Source of the DNA: JAEZAA01 sp964514485
GTDB taxonomy: Bacteria > Pseudomonadota > Gammaproteobacteria > Pseudomonadales > Oleiphilaceae
NCBI GenBank assembly: GCA_964514485.1
Contig: CAZEWG010000001.1
Span: 173,689 to 237,688 of the forward strand
Direction: 5' to 3'
Length of the DNA stretch: 64,000 bases
The position numbers and the translations under genes were made by a program. Below the pieces are notes generated by a model. It made no database searches and was not told the origin of the DNA. It was given only the letters and a program-made list of their open reading frames with translations. Of the stretch, positions 43,752 through 52,314 are shown piece by piece (positions within the stretch are counted from its first letter, which is position 1; every line of letters starts with the position of its first letter).

Positions 43752-45113
43752 ATGACGCATCGACGTATTAGCGCCCGGATTTCCCCGGAAGGCACCCTTG
43801 ACCTGGTTTCTCAATATGAAGTGAGCCTGCTGGCGGATAAAAGCCAGAGCGGTCTCCATGAATTGTTCCGCCGCTGCGCCCTGGCGGTCCTCAACTCCGG
43901 TTCACCGTCCGACGACAGCGCCGAAGTCCTCAAGGCGTATGCGGATTTCGACATCGAAGTGATCCAGCAACCCCGCGGCATCAAGCTGGGCGTCCACAAC
44001 GCCCCTGGCCAGGCGTTTGTGGACGGGCAGATGATCAAGGGGATCAAGTCTCACCTGTTCGCCGTATTGCGGGACATCGTGTACTGCCACACCCTGCTGA
44101 CTCAACTGGATGAGAACCGCTCGGACAACATCACCAACTTTATTTTCCATGCCCTGCGTAATGCCCGGGTGCTGATCCCACGGGAAGAACCGGATCTGGT
44201 GGTCTGTTGGGGTGGACACTCCATCACCCGTGAAGAGTACGACTACACCAAGGAAGTCGGCCATCAACTGGGGCTGCGGGATCTGGACATCTGTACCGGC
44301 TGCGGGCCCGGCGCCATGAAGGGCCCGATGAAAGGGGCCACCATTGCCCATGCCAAGCAACGGATCAAGGACGGACGCTATATCGGCATTACCGAGCCGG
44401 GCATTATCGCCGCCGAAGCTCCCAACCCGATTGTGAACGAACTGGTCATCATGCCGGATATCGAGAAGCGCCTGGAGGCCTTTGTCCGACTGGGCCACGG
44501 CATTATCGTGTTCCCCGGAGGGGTCGGCACCGCCGAGGAAATTCTGTACCTGCTGGGTATTTTGCTGCATCCCGAAAACCGGGATCTGCCGTTCCCGGTG
44601 ATCTTCACCGGGGCCAAGGCCCAGGCCGGCTACTTCCAGATGATCGACGAGTTCATTGCCCTGTCCCTGGGCGAGGAAGCCCGCAAGCGTTACCAGATCA
44701 TTATTGATGACCCGGCAGAGGTGGCCCGCCAGATGAAGCGGGGCATTCAGGAAGTCACCCAGTTCCGTCGGGATCACAGCGATGCCTTCTACTTCAACTG
44801 GCTGCTGAAAATCGAGAACGACTTCCAGATCCCCTTTAAGCCAACCCACGAGAACATGCTGGCGCTCCAGCTTCACAAAGACCAGCCCGTGCATAAGCTG
44901 GCGGCGGATCTGCGACGAGCCTTCTCCGGCATTGTGGCGGGCAACGTGAAAGCGGATGGGATTGAGCTGGTGGACTCCCTCGGGCCGTTCGAAATCCGCG
45001 GCGACAAGGAGATTTTAGAGCCGTTGGAAGGCTTGCTGAACGCGTTTGTCCAACAAAACCGGATGAAGTTGCCGGGCTCTCATTACCGCCCCAGCTACCG
45101 GATCGTGCCCTGA
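43752..45113 (+). CDS. ppnN: Nucleotide 5'-monophosphate nucleosidase PpnN (LOG family)
   Basis: Cleaves nucleoside monophosphates to base and ribose 5-phosphate; in E. coli it is stimulated by (p)ppGpp. The 453-aa product has the long-form LOG layout: an N-terminal extension, CWGGHSITREEYDYTKEVGH, CTGCGPGAMKGPMKGA and the PGGVGTAEE motif (in HGIIVFPGGVGTAEEILYLL), and a C-terminal domain ending HYRPSYRIVP. Length and motifs match YgdH/PpnN rather than the short LOG enzymes. It is divergent from thiI and ends at a bidirectional terminator. Confidence 0.93.
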   Translation: MTHRRISARISPEGTLDLVSQYEVSLLADKSQSGLHELFRRCALAVLNSGSPSDDSAEVLKAYADFDIEVIQQPRGIKLGVHNAPGQAFVDGQMIKGIKSHLFAVLRDIVYCHTLLTQLDENRSDNITNFIFHALRNARVLIPREEPDLVVCWGGHSITREEYDYTKEVGHQLGLRDLDICTGCGPGAMKGPMKGATIAHAKQRIKDGRYIGITEPGIIAAEAPNPIVNELVIMPDIEKRLEAFVRLGHGIIVFPGGVGTAEEILYLLGILLHPENRDLPFPVIFTGAKAQAGYFQMIDEFIALSLGEEARKRYQIIIDDPAEVARQMKRGIQEVTQFRRDHSDAFYFNWLLKIENDFQIPFKPTHENMLALQLHKDQPVHKLAADLRRAFSGIVAGNVKADGIELVDSLGPFEIRGDKEILEPLEGLLNAFVQQNRMKLPGSHYRPSYRIVP

Positions 45114-45122
45114 TCTGAAATG

Positions 45123-45151
45123 AAAAAGGCAGGCCTGGCGCCTGCCTTTTT
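45123..45151. terminator. Bidirectional terminator between ppnN and cytochrome c
   Basis: AAAAAGGCAGG and CCTGCCTTTTT around a seven-base loop, with A/T tracts on both sides, between two convergent genes. Confidence 0.88.
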
Positions 45152-45190
45152 CATGCCTTTCCGAGGTTCGACTGGTCAGTCGATAACCGC

Positions 45191-45523
45191 TTAGGGCGTT
45201 TGCTTGGAGTAATAAGCCGCCAGGTTCGCGATATCCTCGTCACTCAACGCCATCGCCTGCCCCTGCATCACAATAGCCTGACCACCGGTACGCTCCTTGT
45301 TTTTGTAGGCCTTCATGGAAGACACCAGATAAGCCTCATTTTGTCCGGCCAGGTTCGGATAGATGGGAATCGGGGCTTTACCGGTGGCACCGTGGCAAGC
45401 TGCACACACTGTCGTGGCTTTTTGTTTGCCCGCTTCCGGATCCGCGGCGTTGGCGGCAAATGGCAGAGTGGCGGCAACAACCGCAGTCAGCGTCAAAGCA
45501 GACTTTTTGATTCCATTGAGCAT
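45191..45523 (-). CDS. Small periplasmic class I cytochrome c
   Basis: 110-aa exported haem protein: signal peptide (LTLTAVVAATLPFAANA), then the haem-binding CAACH (in TTVCAACHGATGK) and an axial Met in the C-terminal part (VMQGQAMALSDEDIANLAAY, ending YYSKQTP). This is the short c4/c553-like fold that carries electrons to a terminal oxidase or reductase. Its promoter region holds a perfect FNR/ANR box, pointing to induction at low oxygen. Confidence 0.92.
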   Translation of the reverse strand: MLNGIKKSALTLTAVVAATLPFAANAADPEAGKQKATTVCAACHGATGKAPIPIYPNLAGQNEAYLVSSMKAYKNKERTGGQAIVMQGQAMALSDEDIANLAAYYSKQTP

Positions 45524-45597
45524 GACGACCTCTCATTTCACAGGATTGTGCATCACATTATAAGATGCATTCTTAATATTGAATATAGTTAATCTTG

Positions 45598-45638
45598 AAT
45601 TTAGCGAAGTCTACAACAATCCATTTGATACACATCAA
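45598..45638 (-). promoter_or_regulatory. FNR/ANR-dependent promoter of the cytochrome c gene
   Basis: TTGATACACATCAA (45625-45638) is a perfect match to the FNR/ANR consensus TTGAT-N4-ATCAA. On the minus strand TAAATT (45603-45598) is centred 31 bases further on, close to the spacing expected when the site is centred at -41.5 (class II activation). The predicted start point is near 45591, about 68 bases before the cytochrome ATG. Confidence 0.75.
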
Positions 45639-45665
45639 GAGCGGCAGGTTTTCACCACTTTTGTG

Positions 45666-45698
45666 AGACAGTGTATAGTTCGTTAGACAGTGTATAGT
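45666..45698. repeat. Two direct copies of a 14-base sequence upstream of hemH
   Basis: AGACAGTGTATAGT occurs at 45666-45679 and again at 45685-45698, a 19-base period of nearly two helical turns. It lies between the FNR box and hemH. Each copy ends in TATAGT, so a tandem -10 role is possible, but an operator of paired sites is more likely. Confidence 0.5.
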
Positions 45699-45804
45699 AG
45701 GACAGCAATTTCCGGATAGGCCATTACCCAATCGAACGATGGCCTACTTCGGATCCAATAAGCCACAGTCTATCCTATTTTGAGTCAAATCCTAGGCAGT
45801 CCCC

Positions 45805-46839
45805 ATGAAAACCGATCAGTCCCTGGACACCCCACCGCCTTCTCTTGAGGCGAAGACCGGCATTTTACTGGTCAACCTTGGCACACCCGACGCACCGGAG
45901 CGCCAAGCGATCCGCAGCTACCTCAAGCAATTCCTCAGCGACCGCCGGGTGGTGGAAGCACCGCGCCTGATCTGGTGGCTGGTTCTGAATCTGATTATTC
46001 TGCCGTTCCGCCCCAAGGGGCTGGTTTCCAAATACCAGCAAATCTGGCTCAAAGGCGGCTCCCCGATCAAGGTCATTACCGAGCAGCAAAACCATGGCCT
46101 GGCCCAACGCCTGCAGGCACACTTTGGCGATCAGGTCCGGGTTGAACACGCCATGACCTATGGCAACCCTTCCATCGCCTCGGCCCTGGACCGATTCCAG
46201 GCGGAAGGGGTTGAGCGAATTCTGGTTCTGCCCTTGTATCCCCAGTACTCCGCCACCACCACCGCGGCGGTTTGGGATGCCCTCAACAAGGCTACCGCCA
46301 CGCTGCGCAACATCCCGGAAATCCGTTTTATCAAACGCTATCACCTGCACCCCCTGTATCTCCAGGCGCTGGCCAACAGTATCCGCAGCCATTGGAAACA
46401 GCGTGGGCGCCAGGGCTTTCTGCTGTTTTCCTACCACGGCATTCCCAAGGAATACGCCCTGTTGGGCGACCCCTATCCCCGCGAGTGCGAAGAAACCTCC
46501 CAGGCCGTGGCGGATCTGCTGGGCCTGCGCCCCGATCAATGGAAGCTCAGCTATCAGTCACGGATTGGCCGGGCCGAGTGGCTCACGCCCTATACCGATG
46601 AAACGGTGAAGGCTCTGGGCAAGCAAGGCATCCAGGGGCTCGACGCGATCTGCCCGGGATTTGCGGCGGACTGCCTGGAAACCCTGGAAGAAATTCAGGA
46701 AGAAAACAAAGAATACTTCGAGCACGCCGGCGGCCAGGACTTCCAGTACATCCCGGCCCTTAACGCCAGTGAAGAGCACATTGACCTGCTGGAAAACCTG
46801 GCCCTGCAAAACCTGCAAGGCTGGGTGGAACGGCGTTAA
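45805..46839 (+). CDS. hemH: Ferrochelatase HemH
   Basis: Inserts ferrous iron into protoporphyrin IX in the last step of haem synthesis. The 344-aa protein has GILLVNLGTPDAPERQAIRS, YPQYSATTTAAVWDAL, the catalytic His in FSYHGIPKEYALLGDPYPRE, YQSRIGRAEWLTPYT and the conserved Glu in CPGFAADCLETLEEI. It sits next to the oxygen-regulated cytochrome c gene, which needs haem. Its stop codon overlaps, on the opposite strand, the stop of the regulator gene that follows. Confidence 0.95.
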   Translation: MKTDQSLDTPPPSLEAKTGILLVNLGTPDAPERQAIRSYLKQFLSDRRVVEAPRLIWWLVLNLIILPFRPKGLVSKYQQIWLKGGSPIKVITEQQNHGLAQRLQAHFGDQVRVEHAMTYGNPSIASALDRFQAEGVERILVLPLYPQYSATTTAAVWDALNKATATLRNIPEIRFIKRYHLHPLYLQALANSIRSHWKQRGRQGFLLFSYHGIPKEYALLGDPYPRECEETSQAVADLLGLRPDQWKLSYQSRIGRAEWLTPYTDETVKALGKQGIQGLDAICPGFAADCLETLEEIQEENKEYFEHAGGQDFQYIPALNASEEHIDLLENLALQNLQGWVERR

Positions 46840-47717
46840 CGATACTTCAAGCGCCGGTATTCCCGGGGTGGTAGCCCGATTACCTTGCTGAACAGGCGGG
46901 AAAAGTAATAAGGGTCCTCATACCCCAGCTCCTGGGCGATGGCATTGATGCTGCGCCCGGACAAATCCAGCAGATAGCAGGCGTGTTCCATCTTCATCCG
47001 GATAAAGTGGCCGATGGGTGTTTCTCCGGTGAGCTGCTTATAGCGCCGGGCAAAGTAATACTTGGACAGTTTCACCTGGGCCGCCAACGCATCCAGGTCG
47101 AGCTGGCCATGGATGTTGCGCTGCATGTATGCGTGAATGGCATCCAGATCCAGATAGTAGCCACTGCCCTCCTGGATCTTGGGAATCTGGATGGCAATGA
47201 AAGTCAGCAACTGGGTGAGATGATTCGCCAAGTGGATAAAGGCCTTCACGCTGTAGCCGGTCTTGCGCACCGCCAGCATCGCCTCAAAGTCAGACACCAG
47301 CTTGGGCAGCACCCCCAGCGGAATCAGCGGCGTCTCAAAGCTGTAACCCAGGTTGTCCAGATAAGCCTGACTTAACTCCCCCTCGAAATGCACCCAGAAG
47401 ATGGTCCAGGGATCATCATCCAGGGTCCGATAGGCATGCACCGTATCCTTGGGGAGCACCACCAGATCCCCGGGCCGGACCCGGTGATCCCGCCCTTCCA
47501 GCATCAGCTCCGTTTGCCCCTGCACGCAATAGATCAGCAAATTATCGTCGTGCTCATCGCGGCTCATGCGATGCCCCGCCGCATTCGGATAGTAGCCAAA
47601 ACTCAACGGGTACAAGCCCCGACAAATCTCGCTTTCCCGGTAGATCTGCAAGATGAATTCCGGCACATGAAAACGAACCGCCCCGGGTGACAACGGCCAA
47701 TCGGACGTTTTTGCCAT
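46836..47717 (-). CDS. mmsR: AraC-family regulator, MmsR-like
   Basis: 293-aa regulator with an N-terminal cupin-like sensing domain (HDDNLLIYCVQGQTELMLEG, VRPGDLVVLPKDTVHAYRTL) and C-terminal paired helix-turn-helix motifs (LDALAAQVKLSKYYFARRYK, INAIAQELGYEDPYYFSRLF). ATG at 47717 with AGGT eight bases before; a start 16 codons earlier is possible. It is divergent from the mmsA remnant and valine genes, as MmsR is from mmsAB in Pseudomonas, and so probably activates that block. The gene name rests mainly on this context. Confidence 0.78.
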   Translation of the reverse strand: MAKTSDWPLSPGAVRFHVPEFILQIYRESEICRGLYPLSFGYYPNAAGHRMSRDEHDDNLLIYCVQGQTELMLEGRDHRVRPGDLVVLPKDTVHAYRTLDDDPWTIFWVHFEGELSQAYLDNLGYSFETPLIPLGVLPKLVSDFEAMLAVRKTGYSVKAFIHLANHLTQLLTFIAIQIPKIQEGSGYYLDLDAIHAYMQRNIHGQLDLDALAAQVKLSKYYFARRYKQLTGETPIGHFIRMKMEHACYLLDLSGRSINAIAQELGYEDPYYFSRLFSKVIGLPPREYRRLKYR

Positions 47718-48132
47718 GCTATCTACCTGAAAGTTCAAACGTTCGGCATTTGAGCAAATACTCAAGACAGAGCAATATAGTCCATCTATTGGCTCATTTC
47801 GTCAATCCACTTCCGTCCCCCTGCCTCACTAGAATGGGTCCCACGCATTCGGCCACTCCTTCGGGAACTGGATCGAAACGCCTTTTACGCTGTTAACCAG
47901 GCCCCGGAGTGTCACATCCGTTAGGGCCGCCACAATAAAAACAAAAATGCGGAACCGCCGGATTCAACAAGAACAATAAGCGGACGCGATCGGGCAGAAG
48001 GAACCACGCCTTCACCTGCAGTAACGATCCTCCCGAGGACCGTCGCTGCCTGAGCAGCCTGGTTAACAGACGGTTTTGTCCCGGCGGAGCCCCACCACGC
48101 CGATGGCTGCGCCAGCAGCAGGAGGACAAGCC
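47718..48132 (+). other. Divergent control region between mmsR and the mmsA remnant
   Basis: 415 bases with no open frame of note. AGGAGG lies seven bases before the ATG at 48133, so the ribosome site of the decayed mmsA is intact. I could not assign a promoter or an MmsR site; AraC-type half-sites would be expected here. Confidence 0.5.
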
Positions 48133-48510
48133 ATGCACCCACAAGCACCCCTGTTCATCAATGGCGACTTTGTTGAAAGTCAGTCCGGCCGCCTTCCCAA
48201 CCTGAACCCAGCGACCCAACGCATCCTGGCCGAAATTCCCTGCGCCACCGATGACGAGATCAAGCAGCGGGTTATCAATCATTTGGGGTCCCACCGTCAC
48301 CTGCCACTGGGCCAGGTGGGCATCAACGTGCCGATTCCGGTACTCTTACCTATCTCCTCCCTCACCGGCAGGCGCAATTCCTTCTACGGCGACCAGCACG
48401 CCCACGGAAAGCAGGCCGTGCGGCTCTACACAGAAACCCAAACGGTGACGGCGAGATGGTTAAACAATGAGGCGGTTTCGGGGCCGAATATGACGATTCA
48501 GCTGAAGTAA
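48133..48510 (+). pseudogene. mmsA: Internally deleted methylmalonate-semialdehyde dehydrogenase remnant
   Basis: The open frame encodes only 125 aa, against about 500 for the full enzyme. The first 45 residues are the normal N-terminus (LFINGDFVESQSGRLPNLNP, ATQRILAEIP). The last 65 or so are the normal C-terminus (VGQ-like QVGINVPIPV, FYGDQHAHGKQAVRLYTETQ, TVTARW). The roughly 370 residues between, including the NAD site and the catalytic Cys, are missing without loss of frame, so the product cannot be active. The retained C-terminal part has also drifted (SSLTGRRNS where the family has FSFTGSRGS), arguing for an old real deletion. It would have converted methylmalonate semialdehyde to propionyl-CoA. 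Confidence 0.85.
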
Positions 48511-48559
48511 CAGCCCTATCATTGTTCAACACAATGCAGAAGAGCAGCAGGCACTCCAC

Positions 48560-48682
48560 TAGCCCCCTTTCGTAAAGGGGGCGGCCGCAGGCCGGGGATT
48601 TCTCGAGGACGAGACGACGGATCGAACCAAAGCAGTGCCTGATGAAATCCCCCCTACCCCCCTTTACGAAAGGGGGGGGGTT
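48560..48682. repeat. Composite palindromic intergenic repeat
   Basis: CCCCCTTTCGTAAAGGGGG (48563-48581) and an inverted copy, CCCCCCTTTACGAAAGGGGG, near 48657-48676 bracket about 75 bases. GGGGATTTC (48594-48602) and GAAATCCCC (48644-48652) add a second inverted pair inside. Each outer arm is itself palindromic. This is the form of a dispersed intergenic repeat and probably explains why the assembly broke nearby. Confidence 0.7.
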
Positions 48683-48761
48683 AACTGGGCTGCCGGCTCA
48701 GTCCTTCGCAGGCATTGAATATTCAAACCAACTGAAACCTTGTAAAAAAAAGATTTCTAAC

Positions 48762-48915
48762 ATGAACCTCGACCTAACCGAACAACAACTAGCCTTCCGG
48801 GACTCGGCCAAGGCCNNNNNNNNNNNNNNNNNNNNNNNNNNNNNNNNNNNNNNNNNNNNNNNNNNNNNNNNNNNNNNNNNNNNNNNNNNNNNNNNNNNNN
48901 NNNNNNNNNNNNNNN
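48762..48915 (+). other. First copy of the acyl-CoA dehydrogenase start, then a 100-N scaffold gap
   Basis: 48761-48815 holds the first 55 bases of the next contig, including the ATG at 48762 and 18 codons. 48816-48915 is exactly 100 N. After the gap the same 55 bases recur at 48916-48970 without a change. The gap is therefore most simply an unmerged overlap: removing 48816-48970 restores one continuous gene. Confidence 0.9.
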
Positions 48916-48916
48916 C

Positions 48917-50077
48917 ATGAACCTCGACCTAACCGAACAACAACTAGCCTTCCGGGACTCGGCCAAGGCCTTCGCCGACAAGGAACTCAAACCCTTCGCC
49001 GCCCAGTGGGACGAAGACGCCTTCTTCCCCGTGGACACCATCAAGAAAGCCGCCGGGATGGGCTTTCTCGCCCTCTATGTCCCCGAGCAATGGGGCGGCA
49101 TGGGCCTGTCCCGCCTGGACAGTGTGATGATTCTGGAAGAGCTGGCCCGGGGTTGTACGGCAACCACCGCCTACATGACCATCCACAATATGGCCACCTG
49201 GATGATCGCCAGCTTTGGCTCCGATCCGTTGCGGGAGCATTGGTGCCCGAAACTGGTCTCCGGAGAGCTGCTGGCTTCCTACTGCCTGACCGAACCCAAT
49301 GCAGGCTCTGACGCCGCCTCCCTGCGTACCACGGCTCAACGGGACGGCGACAGCTATGTGCTGAACGGCTCCAAGATGTTTATTTCCGGAGCCGGCAGCA
49401 CCGATGTCCTGGTGGTGATGGCCCGTACCGGCGGCCCCGGTCCCAAGGGTATTTCCGCCTTTGTGGTGCCCGCCGACACGCCCGGTATCAGCTATGGTCG
49501 CAAAGAGCGCAAGATGGGCTGGACCAGCCAGCCGACCCGGGCCATTACCTTTGACAATGTCCGCATTCCAGCAGCCTACCTGCTGGGGCAGGAAGGCGAA
49601 GGCTTCAAATTTGCCATGAAGGGACTCGACGGCGGGCGCATCAATATCGCCACCTGCTCACTGGGCACGGCCCAGGCGGCGCTGGACACCGCCCAGCACT
49701 ACCTGCTGGAGCGGGAGCAGTTCGGCAAAAAGCTCGCCGAGTTCCAGGCCCTGCAGTTCAAGCTGGCCGATATGACCACAGAGCTGGTGGCCGCCCGCCA
49801 GATGGTGTACCTGGCGGCCTGGAAGCTGGATCAGCAAGACCCGGAGGCCACCGTCTACAGCGCCATGGCCAAGCGCTTCGCCACGGATGTGGGGTTCAAC
49901 GTCTGCAATGAAGCCCTGCAGATCCACGGTGGCTACGGCTATATCAAGGAGTACCCCCTGGAGCGTCATGTGCGCGACAGCCGCGTGCACCAGATCCTGG
50001 AAGGCACCAACGAAATCATGCGCGTGATCATCGCGCGCCGCCTGTTACTGGAAGGAGCGACGGAGGTGATTCGCTAA
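48917..50077 (+). CDS. Acyl-CoA dehydrogenase, probably isobutyryl-CoA specific
   Basis: 386-aa FAD enzyme that oxidises a branched acyl-CoA to the 2-enoyl-CoA; in this context isobutyryl-CoA to methacrylyl-CoA in valine breakdown. Motifs: LTEPNAGSDAASLRTTA (substrate/FAD), NGSKMFISGAGSTDVLVVMA, FGKKLAEFQALQFKLADM, and the catalytic Glu in HQILEGTNEIMRVIIARRL, with QIHGGYGYIKEYPLERHVRD before it. The true upstream sequence is at 48511-48761 once the duplicated 55 bases are removed. Its TAA overlaps the next ATG by one base. Confidence 0.92.
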   Translation: MNLDLTEQQLAFRDSAKAFADKELKPFAAQWDEDAFFPVDTIKKAAGMGFLALYVPEQWGGMGLSRLDSVMILEELARGCTATTAYMTIHNMATWMIASFGSDPLREHWCPKLVSGELLASYCLTEPNAGSDAASLRTTAQRDGDSYVLNGSKMFISGAGSTDVLVVMARTGGPGPKGISAFVVPADTPGISYGRKERKMGWTSQPTRAITFDNVRIPAAYLLGQEGEGFKFAMKGLDGGRINIATCSLGTAQAALDTAQHYLLEREQFGKKLAEFQALQFKLADMTTELVAARQMVYLAAWKLDQQDPEATVYSAMAKRFATDVGFNVCNEALQIHGGYGYIKEYPLERHVRDSRVHQILEGTNEIMRVIIARRLLLEGATEVIR

Positions 50078-50855
50078 TGCAAACCACAACAGACAAACTG
50101 GCCCTGGAACTCATCGACCACACGGCCCTGATCACCATCAGCAATCCACCGGCCAACACCTGGGACGCAGAGAGCCTGACCGCTCTGAAAAACCTGGTGG
50201 AGCAGCTCAATGCCAACCCGGATATTTATGCGCTGGTGATTACCGGCCAAGGGGAGAAGTTCTTCTCCGCCGGTGCGGACCTGAAACTTTTTGCCGACGG
50301 CGACAAAGCCAACGCCCGCAAAATGGCCCGCCTGTTCGGGCAGGCCTTCGAAACCCTGAGCCAATTCCGGGGTGTGTCCATTGCCGCCATCAACGGCTAT
50401 GCCATGGGGGGCGGGCTGGAATGTGCCCTGGCCTGCGATATCCGTATTGCCGAAGCCCAGGCCCAGATGGCCCTGCCGGAAGCCACAGTGGGGCTGCTGC
50501 CCTGTGCCGGCGGCACCCAAAACCTGCCCTGGCTGGTGGGTGAAGGCTGGGCCAAGCGGATGATTCTCTGCGGCGAGCGAGTGGATGCGGCCACTGCCCT
50601 GCGCATCGGCTTGGTGGAGGAAGTGGTGGAGCAAGGCCAGGCCCGGGAAGCGGCTTTACAATTGGCGGCCAAAGTGGCCAAACAAAGCCCCAGCTCGGTC
50701 ACCGCTTGTAAGACCCTGATCCAGGCTGCCCGCACCAACCCCCTGGCCCAAGCCCTGCCGGTGGAGCGGGAACTGTTTGTGGACCTGTTTGACACCGAGG
50801 ACCAGCGGGAAGGGGTGAATGCGTTTCTGGAGAAACGCCCGCCTGAATGGAAGAA
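50077..50855 (+). CDS. Enoyl-CoA hydratase (end runs into gap)
   Basis: Crotonase-family enzyme expected to hydrate methacrylyl-CoA to 3-hydroxyisobutyryl-CoA. 259 residues are visible, close to full family length. The oxyanion hole lies in KFFSAGADLKLF and INGYAMGGGLECALACDI, and the two catalytic Glu residues in GGGLE and LPEATVGLLPCAGGTQNL. The gap at 50856 cuts the frame just after RPPEWK, so only a few residues should be missing. GGAGG lies inside the preceding gene, and the TAATG junction indicates translational coupling. Confidence 0.9.
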
Positions 50856-50955
50856 NNNNNNNNNNNNNNNNNNNNNNNNNNNNNNNNNNNNNNNNNNNNN
50901 NNNNNNNNNNNNNNNNNNNNNNNNNNNNNNNNNNNNNNNNNNNNNNNNNNNNNNN
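50856..50955. other. Second 100-N scaffold gap
   Basis: Exactly 100 N, a placeholder length, so the true size is unknown. Unlike the first gap its flanks do not repeat each other. The sequence after it (CCCCTCTGCC ... GGAGAGGGG) has the look of another intergenic repeat. Confidence 0.95.
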
Positions 50956-51056
50956 CCCCTCTGCCTGCGCGGCCCGCCCAGAAGGGAGAGGGGAGAAACC
51001 GTGCAGCTCGACGAAGACCAACAGCTGGTCTGGCAACTCATAGCAACAGGAACAAC

Positions 51057-52181
51057 ATGAATACCGACTCACCCGTATTATTTCGCGAACACTCCACCAG
51101 CTCCGGCCAGGCGATTGGCATTGCCACGCTCAATGCCCCCAAATCACTCAATGCCCTGAGCCTGGAGATGATCGACCTGCTGAGCCAGCAGCTGGCCGCC
51201 TGGGAAACCGACTCCCGCATCGTCGCCGTCTGGCTGGAGGGCGCCGGGGAAAAGGCCTTCTGTGCCGGGGGCGATATCGTCAAGCTTTACCAGTCCATGG
51301 TGGACCATCCCCAAGGGCCCAACCCCTATGCCCAGGCCTTTTTCAGCCGGGAATACCGCCTCGACTACAGCATCCACCGCTACAGCAAGCCCATCCTGTG
51401 CTGGGGGCACGGCATCGTGATGGGCGGCGGGTTGGGGCTGATGGCCGGTGCCAGCCACCGGATCGTCACCGAAGCCTCCCGGATCGCCATGCCGGAAATC
51501 AGCATTGGTCTGTTTCCGGACGTGGGCGGCTCTTGGTTTCTGAACCGGATGCCGGAAGGCTGCGGCCTTTATCTCGGCCTGACCGGCAGCTCCATCAATG
51601 CCACCGACGCCCTTTTTGTGGGGCTGGGTGACTATTTCGTACCATTTGCCCAAAAAGACGAACTCTTGAGCCGGCTCAGTGCCGCCAACTGGACCACCGA
51701 CAGCAACAGGAACCAGGACCTGGCCACAGAAGTGCTGCGCACCCTCACGGAACAGCACCGGGACAAACTACCCGAGGCCCAGGTGGAACCTCACCTGCCC
51801 CTGATCCAACGGGTCACGGCAGCCTCAACGCTCAGTGAAACCGTTGCCGCCATCCTCGCCGCCGATACTTCAGATGCCTGGATTAGCAAAGGCGTGAACA
51901 ATTTGCGCCGGGGTTGTCCGGTCACGGCACATCTGGTGTGGGAGCAATTGCAAAGAGGCAAGAATTGGAGCCTGGGACAGGTATTCCGGCAGGAGCTGGT
52001 CATGGCGGTGCAATGCGCCCACCATCCCGATTTTCGGGAAGGAGTTCGGGCCCTGCTGATCGATAAAGACAACCAACCACGCTGGACATTCTCTAGCGTG
52101 GAGGAAGTGCCGGCAGAGTATGTACAGGAGTTCTTTACCAGCCCCTGGGCGTTGCACGAGCATCCACTGCTGGATTTGTAG
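51057..52181 (+). CDS. 3-hydroxyisobutyryl-CoA hydrolase
   Basis: 374-aa crotonase-fold thioesterase releasing 3-hydroxyisobutyrate from its CoA ester in valine catabolism. It shows EGAGEKAFCAGGDIVKLYQS, GHGIVMGGGLGLMAGASHRI and MPEISIGLFPDVGGSWFLNR, with the Glu and Asp used for hydrolysis. Its C-terminal half (GVNNLRRGCPVTAHLVWEQL, FREGVRALLIDKDNQPRW) separates it from hydratases. The ATG at 51057 has AGGA five bases before it. It completes the step after the hydratase; the next enzyme, 3-hydroxyisobutyrate dehydrogenase (mmsB), is not seen in the window. Confidence 0.92.
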   Translation: MNTDSPVLFREHSTSSGQAIGIATLNAPKSLNALSLEMIDLLSQQLAAWETDSRIVAVWLEGAGEKAFCAGGDIVKLYQSMVDHPQGPNPYAQAFFSREYRLDYSIHRYSKPILCWGHGIVMGGGLGLMAGASHRIVTEASRIAMPEISIGLFPDVGGSWFLNRMPEGCGLYLGLTGSSINATDALFVGLGDYFVPFAQKDELLSRLSAANWTTDSNRNQDLATEVLRTLTEQHRDKLPEAQVEPHLPLIQRVTAASTLSETVAAILAADTSDAWISKGVNNLRRGCPVTAHLVWEQLQRGKNWSLGQVFRQELVMAVQCAHHPDFREGVRALLIDKDNQPRWTFSSVEEVPAEYVQEFFTSPWALHEHPLLDL

Positions 52182-52314
52182 GGGCTTGCAGGATGAAAAG
52201 CGCCCCTTGGGATGACTTTGAGCGGCTGTGCCGCTCCCACTTTCCCGCCAGGGGAACTTCAGCGGGCAGTCGTTCAACTGAACCTGCCCTCATCCTGTCA
52301 CTCGGGTCCGCCCG

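Noticed and set aside
48642..48920. Open frame running across the first N gap
   Set aside because: An artefact of translating N bases; the real gene begins at the duplicated ATG.
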